Position numbers and translations under genes: made by a program. A model generated the notes under the pieces. It ran no database searches and was not told where the DNA came from. It worked only from the letters and a program-made list of their open reading frames with translations. A stretch of DNA of 64,000 bases, taken from contig OX578286.1 in NCBI GenBank assembly GCA_951217055.1, positions 36,240,345 to 36,304,344 of the forward strand, in the 5' to 3' direction. Source of the stretch: Gerris lacustris (lineage: Eukaryota; Arthropoda; Insecta; Hemiptera; Gerridae). Shown here one piece after another: positions 59,560-64,000 of the stretch (position 1 is the first letter of the stretch; every line of letters begins with the position of its first letter).

Positions 59560-59879
59560 TTATCTACGAATGTGGTCAATGTGGTAAACGTTATACTCAT
59601 AGGATGGGCTTCTCTAAACATAGTAAAACATGCGGTCAACAGCCTGGATTTGCTTGTAGTATGTGTCCATATCGATCTGTCAGAAAAGACATACTTAAGA
59701 GACACATAAAACTTAAGCATACTTTACCTAAAGATACGGACTTGATTTTCTGTCGCTTTTGTTCATATTCGACTCAACTTAAGTACAATCTAACTACACA
59801 CATGGTCAATAAACATTTGGCTTTTTTTAAAGCCGAAAATATTAAATCGAAACACCATGTTTCGCATAACCCTTCATAA
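59560..59879 (+). CDS. lola: lola alternative 3' exon 18 (three zinc fingers)
   Basis: The acceptor is ATTTTTTCAG ending at 59559; 105 codons to TAA. Finger 1 is C2HC with a shortened last spacer (C4, C7, H20, C24: H-X3-C where siblings have H-X4-C), linker TCGQQPGF. Finger 2 is C2H2 (C32, C35, H48, H53), finger 3 C2H2 (C64, C67, H80, H85), spacer TLPKDTDLIF. The tail of 20 residues is basic and histidine-containing and the longest among the three-finger exons. The first in-frame ATG (59604) is inside finger 1, confirming that the exon is entered by splicing. Confidence 0.94.
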
Positions 59880-60169
59880 GTTACGGAATAACTCATTGTT
59901 TGGTAAAACGGTGGAGATAATGATGTACACATTGCCTTCTGAAAAAGCACAACTATATTCAAGGGAGTACGAAAGCCAAGGGTACTCATTCACAAAGAAT
60001 TTCATGTCGCATGATCACTGCACGGGATATAAATTAACTTGGACCCATTTCTCACCAACGGCAAAGGGTTCTAATTCAGTAAACATGTCATTAGACGTGG
60101 GACATGTTGTAACCAGTATTGATCAGTCTCTCATATATCTTGTGCATCGTTCATAAATGTGATTGAGGG

Positions 60170-60400
60170 GGAGAGGGAGTCGGTTTAGTCGAATTAGAAG
60201 TTTAAACCCAACACGACTGAATTTGGATTTTTCATGTTAAAATATGATTTCTCCGACATGAGTGGTTTACTAGGTACATTTTTTCTGTGATGTGATAATA
60301 TTTTAAGATTTATATCCATTTACTTAATGCTATTAAAACTTACCAATTTAATTTTGTACTGATTTGTTAAATTATTTTTAACTTATTTTGTTAATATACC
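60170..60400. other. Intronic DNA without recognised features
   Basis: Nothing supported. An overlapping 99-residue frame at 59857-60156 lacks motifs. Confidence 0.5.
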
Positions 60401-60405
60401 TATGC

Positions 60406-60735
60406 GTCCAGGAGATGCACAAATTGATGTTAGTCTGACTAACATCAGACTTGAATTTTGTGGATAAGTTAATCTTTTGGTGCCTTTTAAGAATATTTGG
60501 TCGGCTAAGCTCGTCTGCGGGACATAGTCTGGCAATAGGCATTAGAAAAAAAATTCCGGTGGAGAGCGGCCATGTCCCGTAAATTATTGTGGACAATGTG
60601 ACTTTCATGATCCTGAGTACGAAATTATTTAGTAGACCGAAAATAAAGTGGATTTTAGTTGTTTACTTGACTGGTGATCACTTTGATTTGGAGTAATTTT
60701 GAATAACTAACATATTAAGTGACGAACTCACTAGA
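60406..60735. mobile_element. Foldback element family C, left-arm-only copy
   Basis: GTCCAGGAGAT, TGGTGCCTTTTAAGAATATT, CGTCTGCGGGACATAG and CCGGTGGAGAGCGGCC match copies at 30399 and 43008; the right arm is absent. Confidence 0.8.
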
Positions 60736-61690
60736 CTATAAGTTGTTAAAATCATTTTATATTTTGAAGGTTAGCTTGGTCATATACTCCTAGAAATCAT
60801 GTTATATATTGCTTTAAAATATCCCATTTGGGATAAACTAAACGAATTGTTATTTATCAGTTTTTTACTATTTCTTAGTAGGAAATGTATTCAATATTTT
60901 AATTTGGTCAATGGTTTTAAATGGTCACTTGGTCACTGATTATATTTTATGAGTTATTTCCAATGATCTTTTACCTTACTCAAAATAGATATAACGCTTA
61001 GTGCAAAATTATGACTGATTATTTTAATAATAATTTCTATTAATTTGTGATGTTTTAATTTTTTTATTTATTATTGAACCCTTTTTTCATGATATTGACG
61101 CTCAAAAATGTAAATTAGAACAGTTTATGTCCTAATTTACATTAATTATGGTTAATAATTGTGTATTATATTTTATGTTATTAATATATAATTTTTTTAT
61201 AAGAAACTAGAACGTTTTTGACAATTTATTTATTACAATATTATGTATATATGAATTATATTATTTTTAATATTTAAATGTTTTTTTTTTTTTTGTTCCC
61301 TTTAATTTAAATTATTATATAGTATTAGAAATGAAAGAGGTAATGGTTGTTATTTAACCACTTCGGCTGCTATTAGCAGTTTTCTGTGTTATATATAAAA
61401 TTATAATTATAATTTCCCTTTCTATTATGGAAAAAGGCACATATAAATACACTATGCTGAGTTGCTAGAAAGGGAGATATAGATTTTACTATATAGGTCT
61501 ATCTACAAATCCCAATTTTTAGCGAAGGAATTCCTAGTTAAATTCCTAATAAATAGGAGCATTTTCATCTGTTTGACCCCATTGCACATTATCATTAACG
61601 TCATGATACAAATGTTTTAGTCACGGGTTGCCAATGATTTCAAAAATTCCTAAAATTTGCTTTTTTTTGTTCCAAACAGTCCGAAGGAAA
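60736..61690. other. AT-rich DNA without recognised features
   Basis: Nothing supported. Confidence 0.5.
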
Positions 61691-62556
61691 TAAAAAAATA
61701 AATGCGTGTTGGTGTCGCGGGACACCAGGTAGGAACGAAGTTCCTTACATTTTTCATTAAATATAAATTATAAAATCACATTGCTAAGTACGTATACATT
61801 GCTAACTACTTATACATGGTGGAGTTAGAAAAGAGACAAAATTAAAAGTAACGAACTGTTTGTACCTGGCAGAGTTAAGGCAAAATTAAAAGAAAATCGT
61901 TATTTGTAAAGTTAAAGCAAGCGTGTTACTATAAATATATATTGAATATAAGAAAAAAGTTGATCATGATGAGTTAATAGTGAAAGAGTATGTTTGTTAA
62001 AGGAGTTTGGATTGAATTAGGACTGTTTTCTACCTACCCGGCCAATTAATTTAAAATATTATAAAACATATCTCTTCCCTACTCTACAGCTTCTGCTTGT
62101 ATCAGGGTGAAATTATACATGATTATATTTTATTTATTTACAAAACAAAGTGACATTTTTGACATATATAACAAAAATAATCAAAACAAGTCAAGTAACA
62201 GGCTTCCTTAATAACACTTTTTCCCGTCTTTTGAAGCTTACGTTTACGCGAGCGTTGCGCGTGAACGCTTGGGTGGATAACATTTTCCGACGAACTCAGC
62301 CTGGGCATTGGTAAAATGAACATGTGTACCAAATTTTATCTAACTCGGTGTTCTTTTACTCATGTTATCGTCATCTGTAGATTTCGTGACGGATTTTGCG
62401 TGAATGTGATTTTGTGACGGTTATTTTGTGACGGTTATTTTGTGACGGTTATTTTGTGACGGTGATTTTGTGACGGTTATATTGTGACGATGATTTTGGT
62501 CGTTTTTTTCGGATTCAATCCCGGGCTCCAGAACGTGCCATAAGGAACTTCGTTCC
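61690..62556 (-). mobile_element. Dispersed element with GGAACGAAGTTCC motifs, copy 2
   Basis: Reverse-complement relative of 17399-18540. GGAACGAAGTTCC opens the core at 61732 and the matching motif closes it at 62556. TTTTGTGACGGTTA minisatellite units at 62390-62500 mirror the CCGTCACAAAAT units of copy 1. Confidence 0.78.
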
Positions 62557-63730
62557 AAAAATAAATTTATTCAAAATCCTAGTCTTTTATCCTTTTTTAT
62601 AGTCCTTCGATATTCTTCTATATGGTTCATAGGTTAATAAGTATATAAGTTTAGTTTTTTGGCATATATAAACGACAATTTTGTGACAATGTGGAGTTTC
62701 ACAGCTAGTAGGAGACCTGTATTTAAAAGCAATCACTAGGATTATTTAAATAATAAAAAAATAGGAAAACGAATTTAAAGGCCTGTTGATGCCTCAACTA
62801 TTAATATAATCTATAATAATTTTAAGAAAAAATATATATATATATTTTTTAATTATTAATTTCTTATAATAATTCTTTGTATGTATATTTAATAAACTGT
62901 ATTTCTTCTTAATTTGATAAAAAAAAAACATTCTAAATATATTTTCTATTTGTGCATGCTTTACATTTGGATACATGATACATTATGAGGTTTTTGGTGG
63001 AATCGGTGTGGATATATTTAATAAAAGGTAATTTTTCTTAATTTATTTACCCTTCTTAGTAGTTTTTCTATTTAGATGTAGCATAAAAAATGGGGAACTG
63101 TTGATGTTTGTCGGGTATAAGCATATTATGGATTTTTAGTTTGTTGGAATACAAATTATAAGTTTTTATTGGTAAATAAATGCATGTAATTTACTTTTGT
63201 TAGGATTCTATTCTATGATAACATTTGGATTAAGGTTTAAATTGGGTATTAAGGTTAATCCATGTATTTTATGTTTTTAAAGTTTATTCAATTTTTAATT
63301 TCCAATGATAAATCTAGATCATTTGGAAATCAAGTGATCTGGATTTGATTCAGACCACAATCCTTTTCCAACAAGCTCCATGGAGCTACTGACGATATAA
63401 GTCGCTAGATTATCGGTGCTCATGCAGCTAAAAGTGTTACTGACAACCGCTTAGATTTTTTTCTGCTAACATTATGAGTTTGTGTATAATTGTGGTGTCT
63501 TTAATTAATTTCTGGTTGTGGGAATTTTATTAAATTATGTCAATCAGTTGGCGATGTAGATTTGATTAAATTATTTACCTTTTTGATTAACATGTATTAA
63601 TAATAGTTGCCTATTCTCCTTGTTAATTAGTAGTCGGGTTAGGTGGGTTTGCTGGTTTTAAGATTGGATGTTATTGTTGATGTTTAGTTTTTTTTAAATT
63701 TTTCCACTAACACTTTTTCTTTGTTTTTTT
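62557..63730. other. AT-rich DNA without recognised features
   Basis: No exon or repeat supported; 63300-63420 is less AT-rich but has no motif. Confidence 0.5.
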
Positions 63731-63737
63731 TTTACAG

Positions 63738-64000
63738 GTAATAAATACAACTGTACCGCTTGTGGAAGGACATACTCGAGGAAAGACAAGCTTAGTTCTC
63801 ATCTGAAGTACGGCTGCGGCAAAGGTCCTTCGTATCCTTGCCTTTTCTGCCCTTATGAAGCGAAGAGAAAGGATCATCTAAGACGTCACGTGATGCGTCA
63901 CAAAGATCCGATGGACTGTCCGTGCTATGCATGTCAGTTCTGTCCCTACACTGCCAACCGCAAGGACAAATTGAAGAATCACATGGCGGTCAAACATATC
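63738..64000 (+). CDS. lola: lola alternative 3' exon 19 (three zinc fingers, cut by window edge)
   Basis: The acceptor is TTTTTTTTACAG ending at 63737; 87 codons are open to the last base with no stop, so the exon continues to the right. Finger 1 is C2HC (C5, C8, H21, C26; CTACGRTYSRKDKLSSH, linker GCGKGPSY in place of ECGKEP). Finger 2 is C2H2 with a short spacer (C34, C37, H50, H54: H-X3-H). Finger 3 is C2H2 (C65, C68, H81, H86; CQFCPYTANRKDKLKNH). The spacer before finger 3 has two more cysteines (MDCPCYAC). Coding G+C is higher than in the other exons. Confidence 0.92.

Overview
The window reads as a stretch of an insect nuclear genome: strongly AT-rich, dominated by microsatellites, minisatellites and DNA-transposon relics, with short coding exons that each start at a pyrimidine-tract/AG splice acceptor. 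I recognise one gene, longitudinals lacking (lola), a BTB zinc-finger transcription factor gene. In insects its constant 5' exons (BTB domain) are spliced to one of many alternative 3' terminal exons, each encoding a zinc-finger module. Nineteen such 3' exons lie here, all on the + strand and all entered in the same codon phase. Each ends in its own stop codon, except the last, which runs off the right edge. The shared BTB exons must lie to the left, outside the window, and more alternative exons probably follow to the right. The insect order cannot be fixed from this sequence.

Layout: exons 1-4 (2.6-7.8 kb) are dissimilar two-finger exons among short repeats. Exons 5-9 (12.7-22.9 kb) are a young tandem-duplication block. 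Exon 5 shares its second finger and 3' flank with exons 6-8, and exon 9 shares its first finger and 5' flank with exons 6-8, so 6-8 look like hybrids made by unequal crossing-over. A 70-bp satellite of about 3.3 kb, bracketed by inverted repeats, separates exons 8 and 9. Exons 10-15 (26.4-44.1 kb) are an older related subgroup (YKYK/KLK motifs). Exons 16-19 (45.6-64.0 kb) encode three fingers each. The largest exon-free gap is 45.85-57.78 kb.

Only about 4 kb of the 64 kb is coding. The rest includes a Helitron with both ends, a hAT-like element nested in a MITE with a 6-bp target duplication, several foldback elements, a near-perfect 0.87-kb palindrome, a 5S-rRNA-like segment, and tandem arrays of 31, 33, 46, 50, 55, 65, 70, 75, 83, 93, 124, 151 and 288 bp. 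A recurring pattern is that the end of a transposon, or in one case the end of a lola coding exon, has become the unit of a tandem array.

The exons act as mutually exclusive endings of one transcription factor. The BTB part dimerises and the chosen zinc-finger ending sets DNA specificity. Most of the interest lies in how this exon cassette grows and in what the repeats do to splice and polyadenylation signals. Exon boundaries were read by eye from acceptor, frame and stop, and no transcript data were available.
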